A stretch of 64,000 nucleotides of DNA from HTCC5015 sp051747425 (lineage in GTDB: Bacteria; Pseudomonadota; Gammaproteobacteria; HTCC5015): contig JBNJGD010000009.1 in the NCBI GenBank assembly GCA_051747425.1, forward strand, positions 48,759-112,758, read 5' to 3'. The notes under the pieces were generated by a model. It was not told where the DNA came from, ran no database searches, and saw nothing but the letters and a program-made list of their open reading frames with translations. Both the position numbers and the translations under genes were made by a program. Shown piece after piece: positions 42,533 through 52,273 of this stretch (position 1 is the stretch's first letter; each line of letters starts with the position of its first letter).

Positions 42533-45145
42533 TCACTGGCCCGCCAACTGGTCTCGCACCCACTGCTCCACCGAGCCCAGCGCGCCCTTGAGGGCGGCCG
42601 GGTCGCTGCCGCCGGCCTGGGCCATATCGGGGCGGCCACCGCCGCGTCCGCCGACCTGAACGGCCACATGGTTGACCAGCTCGCCGGCCTTGATACGCGC
42701 CGTCTCGTCCTTGGTGACACCGGCCACCAGACGCACCTTGTCACCATCCACGGCGCCCAGCACCACGGCGGCGTGACCGAGCTTGTTTTTGAGCTGGTCC
42801 AGGGTGCTGCGCAGGACCTTGGTATCGGCGCCCTCGAGCTCGGCGGCCAGCACCTTGATACCGTCGATCTCCACCGCCTGGCTGGCGATGTCACCGCCGG
42901 CCTGGCTGGCCAGCTTGGATTTGACCCGCTCCAGTTCCTTCTCCAACTGGCGGTTCTTGTCGGCCAGCTGCTCGACCTTGGCGGCGACGCCGTCGCGGTC
43001 GGTCTTGAGCACCGAGCCCAGCTGGCGCAGGGACTGGTCGGCGCGGCGCACCCAGTCCAGGGCCGCCTGGCCGGTGATGGCCTCGACACGGCGCACGCCG
43101 GAGGCCACGCCGCCCTCGCTGACCATCTTGAACAGACCGATGTCACCGCTGCGCTCCACATGGGTGCCACCGCACAGTTCAATGGAGTGCTCGCCGATGT
43201 TGAGGACGCGCACTTCATCGCCGTACTTCTCGCCAAACAGGGCCATGGCGCCGGCCTCTTTGGCCTCTTCCATGGTCATCAGGCGGGTTTGTGTGGGCCG
43301 GTTCTTGAGAATTTCGGCGTTGACCAGATCCTCAACCTCGGCGATGGCTTCATCGCTCATCGGCTCAAAGTGAGAGAAGTCGAAGCGCAACTGGTGCTCG
43401 TTAACCAGTGAGCCCTTCTGCTGAACATGCTCGCCGAGCACTTCGCGCAGGGCCCAGTGCATCAGGTGAGTGGCCGAGTGATTGAGCTCGGTGGCGCGGC
43501 GCTTGGCCATGTCGACCTCGGCCAGCACATTGTCGCCCACCGACAGCTGACCGCACTCGAGATGCCCGATGTGGACAATCGCGCCGCCCTGCTTTTGGGT
43601 GTCGTCGACGCGAAAGCGCACGCCCTCACTGACCAACACGCCGCGGTCGCCGACCTGGCCACCGGCCTCGGCATAGAAGGGCGTGCTGTCGAGCACGACC
43701 ATGCCGCGCTGGCCGTCCTCCAGCTGCTCCACCTCGGCGCCGTCGGCGATCAGGTGGGTAATCACGGCCTCGTGGTGCAGGTGTTCGTAACCGGTGAAAT
43801 CCGACTCGGCGTCGAGCTCGATGCGCTCGCTCATGTCGGCGCCGAACTGACTGGCGGCGCGAGCCCGGGAGCGCTGTTGCTCCATGCAGGCCTCGTAACC
43901 GGCGATGTCGATCTCGAGATCATGTTCGCGGGCAATGTCGGCGGTGAGGTCAACGGGAAAACCGTAGGTGTCGTAGAGCTGGAACACCGTCTCGCCGGGG
44001 AGCAAGTCGCCCTCGAGGTGTTCAATGGCCTGGTTGAGAATGCCCATGCCCTGGGACAAGGTCTCGGCAAAGCGCTCCTCTTCCTTTTTCAGCACAGTGG
44101 CCACCTGGTCGCGCACCTCGCTGAGCTCGGGATAGGCCTCGCCCATTTGTTCATCCAGCGCCGCCACCAGTTTGTGGAAAAAGGGATCGGTTTGACCCAG
44201 CTTGTGACCGTGGCGACAGGCGCGGCGGATAATCCGGCGCAGCACATAGCCGCGGCCCTCGTTGGAGGGCAGCACGCCATCGACAATCAAAAAGGCGCAG
44301 GAGCGAATGTGATCGGCGATGACTTTGAGGGAACTGTTCTCAAGCTGATCCTCGCCCACACCGACGGCATCGGCGGCAGCGTTGATCAGTGCCTGGAACA
44401 GGTCGATTTCGTAGTTGCTGTGCACGCCTTGGAGAATCGCCGCCAGGCGCTCCAGGCCCATGCCGGTGTCCACTGAAGGCTTTGGCAGGGGCGTCAGTTC
44501 GCCGCTCTGGTCCCGGTTGTACTGCATAAACACCAGGTTCCAGATCTCGATAAAGCGGTCGCCGTCCTCTTCGGGGGTGCCCGGAGGGCCGCCCCAGATG
44601 TGCTCGCCGTGGTCGTAGAAAATCTCGGTGCAGGGACCGCAGGGACCGGTGTCGCCCATTTGCCAGAAGTTGTCCTTGGCGCCGATGCGCGAGAAGCGCT
44701 CGGGATCGACACCGATTTCCTCCAGCCAGATGGCGGCGGCCTCGTCGTCCTCTTCATAGACGGTCACCCACAATTTGTCCGCCGGCAGGCCCAGGACATC
44801 GGTCAGGAATTCCCAGCCAAACTCAATGGCCTCGCGCTTGAAATAGTCGCCAAAGCTGAAGTTGCCCAGCATTTCGAAAAAGGTGTGGTGGCGCGCGGTG
44901 TAGCCGACATTTTCCAGGTCGTTGTGCTTGCCACCGGCGCGCACGCAGCGCTGGGAGGAAGTCGCCCGGGTGTAGTCCCGCTGTTCCTGGCCGAGAAAGA
45001 CATTCTTGAACGGCACCATGCCGGCGTTGGTAAACAGCAGTGTATCGTCGCCCACCGGCACCAGAGAGCTGGAGGGCACGACGGTGTGGCCCTTGCCGGC
45101 AAAGTAGTCGAGAAACTGCTGTCGTATCTTGGCGCTGCTGGTCAT
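42533..45145 (-). CDS. alaS: Alanyl-tRNA synthetase
   Basis: Charges tRNA-Ala. The 870 residues show, in order, the catalytic core with RQQFLDYFAGKGHTVVPSSSL and FTNAGMVPFK, the tRNA-recognition region, the editing domain with the zinc motif (LNHSATHLMHWAL, and CGGTHVERSGDIG), a coiled coil and the C-terminal DHHA1 domain ending with GGRGGGRPDMAQAGG. The length is close to E. coli (876). It follows recX by 44 bases and precedes lysC by 67. Confidence 0.97.
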   Translation of the reverse strand: MTSSAKIRQQFLDYFAGKGHTVVPSSSLVPVGDDTLLFTNAGMVPFKNVFLGQEQRDYTRATSSQRCVRAGGKHNDLENVGYTARHHTFFEMLGNFSFGDYFKREAIEFGWEFLTDVLGLPADKLWVTVYEEDDEAAAIWLEEIGVDPERFSRIGAKDNFWQMGDTGPCGPCTEIFYDHGEHIWGGPPGTPEEDGDRFIEIWNLVFMQYNRDQSGELTPLPKPSVDTGMGLERLAAILQGVHSNYEIDLFQALINAAADAVGVGEDQLENSSLKVIADHIRSCAFLIVDGVLPSNEGRGYVLRRIIRRACRHGHKLGQTDPFFHKLVAALDEQMGEAYPELSEVRDQVATVLKKEEERFAETLSQGMGILNQAIEHLEGDLLPGETVFQLYDTYGFPVDLTADIAREHDLEIDIAGYEACMEQQRSRARAASQFGADMSERIELDAESDFTGYEHLHHEAVITHLIADGAEVEQLEDGQRGMVVLDSTPFYAEAGGQVGDRGVLVSEGVRFRVDDTQKQGGAIVHIGHLECGQLSVGDNVLAEVDMAKRRATELNHSATHLMHWALREVLGEHVQQKGSLVNEHQLRFDFSHFEPMSDEAIAEVEDLVNAEILKNRPTQTRLMTMEEAKEAGAMALFGEKYGDEVRVLNIGEHSIELCGGTHVERSGDIGLFKMVSEGGVASGVRRVEAITGQAALDWVRRADQSLRQLGSVLKTDRDGVAAKVEQLADKNRQLEKELERVKSKLASQAGGDIASQAVEIDGIKVLAAELEGADTKVLRSTLDQLKNKLGHAAVVLGAVDGDKVRLVAGVTKDETARIKAGELVNHVAVQVGGRGGGRPDMAQAGGSDPAALKGALGSVEQWVRDQLAGQ

Positions 45146-45189
45146 CTTGTCCGGTATCCAGTCACGGTGGAGTTTGTCGGGAGTCTTCG

Positions 45190-45690
45190 CTAGTCATCGC
45201 CCGCAGCAATTGCGTGGCGTATGTGTTCACTGGAGAAGCCCCTGCCCTGTAAAAAGCGCATCCGCTTGGCGCGCTCATTGTAATCATCTGGCAAACTTGT
45301 GCCATATTTCTTATTGTAAGCCTGTCGCGCGGCGGCGTACCAATCCAGATCCGCAGCCATCAACGCCGTCTCTACCAACGATTCATCCAGCTGATGAGCG
45401 CGCAGCTCGGCGCGGATTTTCATCGGCCCCTTGCCGCGCCGATAGCGGTTGTTGACCCAGTCCTCGACGAAGCGCTCGTCGCACTGCAGGTTTTCCGCCC
45501 GCAGGTCATCGAGCACCTGCGTCACCAGTTCGGGGTCGGCACCCTTGTCGCACAGTTTATGGCGAAGCTCGTGACGGGAGTGTTCACGACGGGCCAGAGC
45601 ATCCATGGCGGCCAGACGCACAGCGGCGGAGTCGGCCTCGCTGAGCCGCCCCGCCGCCTTGTCAGGCTGCGCTGCCTGCCAGTCCGACAC
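45190..45690 (-). CDS. recX: Regulatory protein RecX
   Basis: A 166-residue helical RecA inhibitor. RecX repeats are visible: ALARREHSRHELRHKL, VLDDLRAENLQCDERFVEDWVNNRYRRGKGPMKI and RAKRMRFLQGRGFSSEHI. The start is a GTG. It lies 21 bases after recA, the classical recA-recX pair, so SOS induction probably reaches it by read-through. Confidence 0.93.
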   Translation of the reverse strand: MSDWQAAQPDKAAGRLSEADSAAVRLAAMDALARREHSRHELRHKLCDKGADPELVTQVLDDLRAENLQCDERFVEDWVNNRYRRGKGPMKIRAELRAHQLDESLVETALMAADLDWYAAARQAYNKKYGTSLPDDYNERAKRMRFLQGRGFSSEHIRHAIAAGDD

Positions 45691-45711
45691 GATCTCTATA
45701 GCCTTCTGACC

Positions 45712-46761
<1,050 letters not shown>

Positions 46762-46798
46762 TGCTTATGACCTCGTAGTCTTTTGGAGTGAAAACGGG

Positions 46799-46814
46799 CT
46801 GAATTATCCCACAG
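46799..46814 (-). promoter_or_regulatory. LexA-like SOS box before recA
   Basis: CTG-N10-CAG on the minus strand (CTGTGGGATAATTCAG), 38 bases before the recA ATG. It keeps one full CTGT half, and the other half is TCAG rather than ACAG. A -10-like GATAAT overlaps it, so LexA binding would block the promoter. The fit is moderate. Confidence 0.5.
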
Positions 46815-46898
46815 CCCCGATGGGGTTCATACCCCGTTATGGAGATATGAAACCACTATATCTTGTATTGCGTCATTCCGTGTCGCAAAACAAGACAG

Positions 46899-47129
46899 CT
46901 AGTCGGAGAGCTCCGACTCGAGCGACTTCACCTTGGCGGATTGCTGGCGAATTTTTCGGTTGACCTTCTTGAGTTCGGCCTTGAGTTCCTCAATTTCCTG
47001 TTGTGCTTCCTCGCGAACCTGCTCCGGCGGCTTCTCCCCGGATTGGGAATCGCCCTCTTCGGCGTGCAGCGGTGTTGCGGGCGCCAGTACGGCGCTAAAG
47101 AGAGCGGCGGCGATGGCCCACTGTTTCAT
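46899..47129 (-). CDS. Small exported coiled-coil protein
   Basis: A 76-residue protein with a clear signal peptide (MKQWAIAAALFSAVLAPATPLHA) and a short mature part that is nearly all charged coiled coil (EQVREEAQQEIEELKAELKK to the end). The ATG with GGGAGA upstream overlaps the pncC stop by four bases, so the genes are translationally coupled. I do not recognise the family; an envelope spacer or Lpp-like structural role would be guesswork. It lies between pncC and recA. Confidence 0.78.
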   Translation of the reverse strand: MKQWAIAAALFSAVLAPATPLHAEEGDSQSGEKPPEQVREEAQQEIEELKAELKKVNRKIRQQSAKVKSLESELSD

Positions 47130-47686
47130 ACGGAATCTCCCGATAAATGTTGTAAAAGCAGATCGACGGCGGCGCGAACGGACTGGGCCCGAACATCGCT
47201 CCGCTCGCCGGAAAACTGATAGCGCCGAGCATAACGGAGACCCGAGCGGGACGCCACGCCAAAACACACGGTGCCCACCGGTTTTTCCTCGCTGCCGCCA
47301 CTGGGCCCGGCAATCCCGGTAATGCCCACGCCCCAATCGCCCTCGCTGGCCATCATGGCGCCGTGGGCCATGGCGTCGGCCACTTCCACCGAGACTGCGC
47401 CGTGCTGCTCAATCAAGTTATTGGGCACCTGAATCAACTCGATTTTGGCGGCGTTGGTGTAAGTGACCCAGCCTCGATCAAACCAGTCGGAGCTGCCCGG
47501 CAGCTCGGTGCAGCAGGCCGAGAGCAAGCCGCCGGTGCAGGACTCGGCGGTGGCCAGGCGCTGGCCGCGCTCGAGCAACGCATCGGCCAGCAATCGCACC
47601 CGGGCCACGAGCACCTCGTGATCGGGCAGCGCCGCCGAGCGGCGGTCCACCACCGGAGAGTCGCTGATGTCGATATGTTCCGTCAT
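47126..47686 (-). CDS. pncC: Nicotinamide-nucleotide amidohydrolase, CinA C-terminal family
   Basis: Deamidates NMN to nicotinate mononucleotide in NAD recycling. The 186-residue single domain shows LATAESCTGGLLSACCTELPGSSDWFDRGWVTY, the GAVSVEVADAMAHGA helix and GITGIAGPSGGSEEKPVGTVCFGVA, which are the family signature. The N-terminal nucleotide-binding CinA domain is absent, as in E. coli PncC. I chose the ATG at 47686. The position just upstream of recA is the conserved cinA-recA arrangement. Confidence 0.92.
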   Translation of the reverse strand: MTEHIDISDSPVVDRRSAALPDHEVLVARVRLLADALLERGQRLATAESCTGGLLSACCTELPGSSDWFDRGWVTYTNAAKIELIQVPNNLIEQHGAVSVEVADAMAHGAMMASEGDWGVGITGIAGPSGGSEEKPVGTVCFGVASRSGLRYARRYQFSGERSDVRAQSVRAAVDLLLQHLSGDSV

Positions 47687-47769
47687 GGCGAAAATGATAG
47701 CAGCAGCTGTCACAGATTTGCAGCACATCGTCGCCACAATGGGCGTATTGCCACCAATGCTGTCACGAT

Positions 47770-48930
47770 ATGCGCCAACATTTGACCCTCTTCCGCCAAT
47801 CCTGGACCCTCAAGGACGGGCGCCTGCCCGGCCTCCCGCTCAAGCGCTGGCTGGCCCTGGCCCTTTTCTGGCCGATCTACAGTCTGATCCAGGCGATTAA
47901 CGCCGCCGGCCTGGCTCTGGACGAGTGGCTGTTCCACGACTACCACCGCATCCATGTCCAATCGCCCCTGTTTATCGCCGGCCTGCCGCGCAGCGGCACC
48001 ACCTTCACCCACCGCTTGCTCGCCGGCGACGCGCGTTTTACCAGCATGAGCCTGTGGGAGTTGGTGTTTGCCCCCTCCATCAGCCAGCGCCATTTCTGGC
48101 ACTTCTGGGCGCGCCTGGACCGCGCCCTGGGCGCGCCCGCCGGGCGCCTTCTGCACGCCATGGAAAGGCGCACCCTGGGAAGCTTTGACGATATCCACCA
48201 CACCGGCCTGACCGCCCCGGAGGAGGACTATCTGGCCCTGGCGCCGGTTTCAGCCTGCTTTTTGCTGGTACTGGTTTGCCCGACGCCATCGCTGTGGCGC
48301 CTCAGCCGCTTTGACCACGAGTTCAGCCACAGCGAGCGTCGCCGCGTGCTCAACTATTACCACCGACTGGTGCAGCGCCATCTGTACTGGCATGGCAGCG
48401 ACAAGACTTACCTCTCCAAAAACCCGTCCTTTACCCCCATGCTGGCCAGTCTGGCCCGCTACTACCCCGACGCCCGCTTTGTGCTCTGCTTTCGCCAGCC
48501 CGGCGAGGCGGTGGCCTCACAAATCAACTCCATGCTGGTGGGCGCCCGCCTGTTTAACGGCCGGGTCGACGAGGCCTACTGGCGCCGCCACCTCTCCGAC
48601 ATGCTGCTCCACTACGCCCGCCACAGCCTGGAGGTGGCCGAGGGACTGCCCGTCGAGCGCTGGCAAATCGCCCGCATGGAAGACACCAAGGCACAGCCCC
48701 TGGCCACCGTCGAGGCGCTCTATCAACGCTTCGGCTGGACCATGACCTCCGACTACCGCGCCCATCTGGAAAAACAGGATGCGGCCATTCGCGGCTACCG
48801 CAGCCGCCACCACTACTCGGCCGAGCACCTGGGCATCGACACGGCCCAGATTGAGCGGGATTTCGAGCCGTTGATGGAACGCGCCGGATACGCCCGCAAT
48901 TGCCATAAAACGGTCGCCAAAGCGTCATAA
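47770..48930 (+). CDS. Sulfotransferase family protein
   Basis: A 386-residue protein with the PAPS 5'-phosphosulfate loop GLPRSGTTFTHRLLA near residue 72 and a later segment DKTYLSKNPSFTPMLASLARYYPDARFVLCFRQPGEAVAS that matches the 3'-phosphate-binding region of sulfotransferases. A hydrophobic stretch near residues 25-50 (LALALFWPIYSLIQAINAAGLAL) may anchor it to the membrane. The substrate is unknown; a surface glycolipid is possible, because the next genes are a glycosyltransferase and a deacetylase-like protein. It is divergent from pncC. Ribosome binding site weak. Confidence 0.85.
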   Translation: MRQHLTLFRQSWTLKDGRLPGLPLKRWLALALFWPIYSLIQAINAAGLALDEWLFHDYHRIHVQSPLFIAGLPRSGTTFTHRLLAGDARFTSMSLWELVFAPSISQRHFWHFWARLDRALGAPAGRLLHAMERRTLGSFDDIHHTGLTAPEEDYLALAPVSACFLLVLVCPTPSLWRLSRFDHEFSHSERRRVLNYYHRLVQRHLYWHGSDKTYLSKNPSFTPMLASLARYYPDARFVLCFRQPGEAVASQINSMLVGARLFNGRVDEAYWRRHLSDMLLHYARHSLEVAEGLPVERWQIARMEDTKAQPLATVEALYQRFGWTMTSDYRAHLEKQDAAIRGYRSRHHYSAEHLGIDTAQIERDFEPLMERAGYARNCHKTVAKAS

Positions 48931-48961
48931 AACGGCCATACGCCCGCGTCACAGTGGCCCC

Positions 48962-50128
48962 ATGGATACTCAAAACCTGCGCGTTCTGTTCATCATCGAT
49001 GCCATCCGCGGCCGCAACGGGGTTGGCACCTATTATCAAGACCTGGTGGCCTCACTGGACAACCGCCACCAACGGGTCGAGCTGATCTCTCCCTCCCCCG
49101 ATCAGCCCCACCCTTGCCAGGGAGCGGCACTACCCATGCCGGGTGACCCCACGCAGAAGCTCTACCTTCCGCGCTACGGCACCCTGCTCACCTACATCCT
49201 GCGCTTTCGCCCGGATGTGATCGTGATTCCCGGCCCCGGCCTGTTTTCCCTGGCCGCCTTTTTGATCGCCCGGCGCTTCAACATTCCCCTCTGCGTGACC
49301 TGCCAGACCGACTACAACCGGCTGGCCGAACTCTACTGGAAGCCCGGCATGGCCCGCCTGGCCGGCGGCCTGCTCAACTGGCTCAACTACCACCTGTTCC
49401 GCCACGCATCCAGCGTGGTCGCCATCAGCGAACACATGCAGGACGAAGCCCGTCGCGGCGGCGTGCGCCACCCCCACATGGTGGGCACTCCGCTGGCCGC
49501 CGAGTTTGCCTACACCCCCGTCTCACCCCTGCCCACTTCCCTGCGCTCCCTGCTCTATGTGGGTCGCCTGGCAGCGGAGAAAAACATCGGCGCCTTTCTC
49601 GATCTGGCCGAGCAACGGCCCGACATGGAATTCCATGTGGCCGGCGATGGCCCCATGCGCGACCAGGTTCTGGCGGCACAAAAGCGCCTGCCCAACCTGC
49701 ATTTCCACGGCTGGTGCTCGCGCCACCAGGTGGTGACCCTGATGGACAGCTGCGAAGTGCTGATGCTGCCCTCCCATGTGGAGGCCTTCGGCACCGTGGC
49801 ACTGGAGGCCATGGCCCGTCAGCGACTGGTAATGACCACGCCCCACTGCGGCATCAACCAGTGGCCCGAACTGGCCGCCGGGCTGATCCAGATGAAAGCG
49901 GATGAAACCTCCGGAAACGCACTGAAACGGCTGGAAGCCCTGGCGCCCTGGCAGCGCCAGAACATCGCCTGCCGCGCCCGCCAGGCCGCCATCAACACCC
50001 ACAAGCAGTGCGCGCAGAACTGGCAGCGCGTGCTCGGCAACACCGCCCGGGCGCCGATTCCGCACAAACGCCCAAGCCGACTGCGCCGGGGCATGGCCCT
50101 GCTGCGCCGCCAAAGCACTTCCCTGTAA
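48962..50128 (+). CDS. Glycosyltransferase, GT4-type
   Basis: A 388-residue GT-B glycosyltransferase. The N-terminal domain opens LRVLFIIDAIRGRNGVGTYYQDLVASL with the GVGTY acceptor-side loop. The C-terminal domain has LLYVGRLAAEKNIGAFLDL and DSCEVLMLPSHVEAFGTVALEAMA, including the E-x7-E motif of GT4 enzymes. No signal peptide, so it acts at the cytoplasmic face. The tail is basic. Sugar and acceptor are unknown. It lies 31 bases after the sulfotransferase and two bases before the DUF2334 gene. Confidence 0.88.
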   Translation: MDTQNLRVLFIIDAIRGRNGVGTYYQDLVASLDNRHQRVELISPSPDQPHPCQGAALPMPGDPTQKLYLPRYGTLLTYILRFRPDVIVIPGPGLFSLAAFLIARRFNIPLCVTCQTDYNRLAELYWKPGMARLAGGLLNWLNYHLFRHASSVVAISEHMQDEARRGGVRHPHMVGTPLAAEFAYTPVSPLPTSLRSLLYVGRLAAEKNIGAFLDLAEQRPDMEFHVAGDGPMRDQVLAAQKRLPNLHFHGWCSRHQVVTLMDSCEVLMLPSHVEAFGTVALEAMARQRLVMTTPHCGINQWPELAAGLIQMKADETSGNALKRLEALAPWQRQNIACRARQAAINTHKQCAQNWQRVLGNTARAPIPHKRPSRLRRGMALLRRQSTSL

Positions 50129-50130
50129 AC

Positions 50131-50832
50131 ATGCCCGGCACCGCCAAGACCCTGATCAGCATCCACGATGTGATGCCCGAGACCCTGGACGATGTAGCCA
50201 TCCTCCTCGACGCCCTCAAAGACACGCCTGCCGAAGCGGTTGTTCTGTTAGTGGTGCCCGGCCGCCCGTGGGATCAGGCCTCTCTGAACACGCTCAAACA
50301 GTGGCAAACGCAAGGTTATCCACTGGCTGGCCACGGCTGGCACCACCACTGCCAGCCGCCAAAAACCCTCTATCACAAACTCCACGCCGCCCTGCTCTCC
50401 AGAGACGCCGCCGAACACCTGTCGCTGAGCCGCGAGGAATTGAAATTACTGCTTGAGAAATGCCACGACTGGTTTGAAGAAAACGCGTTAAAAGCCCCGG
50501 ATTTCTATGTACCCCCGGCCTGGGCCATGGGCGCGCTGAAACGCGAGGATCTGGACGCATTGCCCTTCAAACAATACGAAACCCTGAGCGGCCTCTACGA
50601 CAGCGAAAGAAAACAAAAGAAACGAATGCCCCTGCTGGGCTTTGAAGCCGACACCCTGACACGCGCCCTCTTTCTGCGCGCCTTTAACTGGTTCAACTGG
50701 CAATGGGCCCGCTGGCGCGGCAGCCCCATCCGACTCGGCCTGCACCCCGCCGACCACCGCCTGAAACTCGCGCCTTCCATGTATCGCTACATTGAAGCCA
50801 GCGAACCCGAGCGGCTTACGGCAAGCTGTTGA
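50131..50832 (+). CDS. DUF2334 / polysaccharide deacetylase-like protein
   Basis: A 233-residue protein of the NodB-like fold. It has the metal/catalytic Asp in LISIHDVMPETLDDV, the His motif in AGHGWHHHCQ, VPPAWAMG, and a late LGLHPADH that would supply the second catalytic His. These are the DUF2334 landmarks; the reaction is inferred to be removal of an acyl group from a sugar. I chose the ATG at 50131, two bases after the glycosyltransferase stop; an upstream in-frame ATG lies inside that gene. The 3' end overlaps the serine hydrolase on the other strand by 17 bases. Confidence 0.8.
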   Translation: MPGTAKTLISIHDVMPETLDDVAILLDALKDTPAEAVVLLVVPGRPWDQASLNTLKQWQTQGYPLAGHGWHHHCQPPKTLYHKLHAALLSRDAAEHLSLSREELKLLLEKCHDWFEENALKAPDFYVPPAWAMGALKREDLDALPFKQYETLSGLYDSERKQKKRMPLLGFEADTLTRALFLRAFNWFNWQWARWRGSPIRLGLHPADHRLKLAPSMYRYIEASEPERLTASC

Positions 50833-52222
50833 TAATCTCCAGTGCGGGGTCGAACACGGTGGGACGCACCACGCTCTCGGGTAAACCGCTGCCGTTGGCG
50901 CCCATGCGGACAACCACCAGATCCTTTGAAGGCACGACCACCGTAAACTGCCCCAACACGCCCCACAGGGTGTAGGCGTCTTTGGGGAAGTCTTCGCCAA
51001 AGGTCTCTGGCTCATAGAGCCAGATCTGGCCACCGTAGTAATCGGCGGCCGGAGAAGGCGTTAGCAGTGTGTCGATCCACTCCTTTGCCACGACTTGTTC
51101 GCCATTCCAGCGCCCTTCATTCAACATCAGCTGGCCGATTTTGGCCCAGTCCCTGGGCCGCATAAACATTCTGGCGCCGCCAATAAAGGTGCCCGAGGCA
51201 TCGTGTTCGACCTCTGCGCTCTCGATAGACAGCTTGTGGAACAGCGACTGCTGGTAAAACTCGTAGGCCGCCTGGGTGGTACCACCCGCCGCTTGCTGGA
51301 CGATGTCCGACAACAGCTGGGTGTCGCCGGTGGAGTAGTTAAAGTGGGTGCCCGGCTCGTGCACCACGGGCAGACTCTTCACATAGGCACTGGCATTGGG
51401 CTGCTGATAGAGCATCAGCGAGACATCGGAGGTGCCCTCGTAGTCCTCGTTAAAACCCAGGCCCGAGGCCATATTGAGCACATGCTGCACGGTGACCGGG
51501 CTCGCGGGCTCGCTCTCCAGCGCGACCTCATCGTCCAGGGCCACTTTGCCCTGCTGCTCCAGAATACCCAGGAGCAAGGCGGTAACGGTCTTGGACATGG
51601 ACCAACCCAGCATCCGGTTGTCCTGACTGTGCTCCGGCGAATAGCGCTCGGCGATCAGCTGGCCATCGTGGATTACCAGCACGGCGTAAGTATTGATCTG
51701 CTCGTAGCGATCCTCTGAAAACTCTTCAAACATGCTGTCCACGATGCCGTCGATTGCCGCCATGTCGTAATCAGACAAGTCGGGCGCCACGCCGAGGCTG
51801 CCATCGGGCCAATGTTGATCGTCCGGCACTTCAAAACCGGGCTCAACCGGCTCCACGCCGCTGGCCCGCAACTCGGCGGGTGCCTTGCCGTAGGTCAGCG
51901 TACAGCCCAACCCCTCGCGGTAGACCGCCGTGGCGTTGTTCCAGCTGTTAAAAAACGGCGCGCCCACGGAAACGGTTTTCTCATTGCGGTCGATGTCGAT
52001 GTTCCACACCCACTGCAGGGGAAACACCTTCTGCACCAGCACATCTTCGATAATCAGATCCGGATCCTGCCCGGAGACAAACACCCGCGAACACATCTCG
52101 TGAACGGTGTGGCCAACGCCCAGGGGCAAATCACCGATGCGGCGAAGTTGGTCGCAGCCGGTCAACAGCAGCAAACAGCCGACCAGCGTGGCCGCCTTAA
52201 TCAGGGGATGGGTTGTGTTCAT
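50816..52222 (-). CDS. Lipoprotein serine hydrolase, beta-lactamase class C fold
   Basis: A 468-residue lipoprotein (signal ending LLLLTGC, Cys23) with the SxxK nucleophile motif in GWSMSKTVTALLLGIL and a YST segment in HFNYSTGDTQLLSDIV as the likely second motif. It resembles 6-aminohexanoate-dimer hydrolases and EstB-type esterases more than true beta-lactamases; substrate unknown. An N-terminal region of about 130 residues before the catalytic domain is longer than usual. The start has AAAGG upstream. Asp follows Cys23, which in E. coli would keep it in the inner membrane. Confidence 0.87.
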   Translation of the reverse strand: MNTTHPLIKAATLVGCLLLLTGCDQLRRIGDLPLGVGHTVHEMCSRVFVSGQDPDLIIEDVLVQKVFPLQWVWNIDIDRNEKTVSVGAPFFNSWNNATAVYREGLGCTLTYGKAPAELRASGVEPVEPGFEVPDDQHWPDGSLGVAPDLSDYDMAAIDGIVDSMFEEFSEDRYEQINTYAVLVIHDGQLIAERYSPEHSQDNRMLGWSMSKTVTALLLGILEQQGKVALDDEVALESEPASPVTVQHVLNMASGLGFNEDYEGTSDVSLMLYQQPNASAYVKSLPVVHEPGTHFNYSTGDTQLLSDIVQQAAGGTTQAAYEFYQQSLFHKLSIESAEVEHDASGTFIGGARMFMRPRDWAKIGQLMLNEGRWNGEQVVAKEWIDTLLTPSPAADYYGGQIWLYEPETFGEDFPKDAYTLWGVLGQFTVVVPSKDLVVVRMGANGSGLPESVVRPTVFDPALEIINSLP

Positions 52223-52273
52223 TTCAAAACCTTTATTGTTCGATTTTTATTGATATTAATACCGCCCCGGCTA

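Noticed and set aside
47770..50832. A capsule or O-antigen locus
   Set aside because: Only three genes, with no polymerase, flippase, export or nucleotide-sugar genes nearby.
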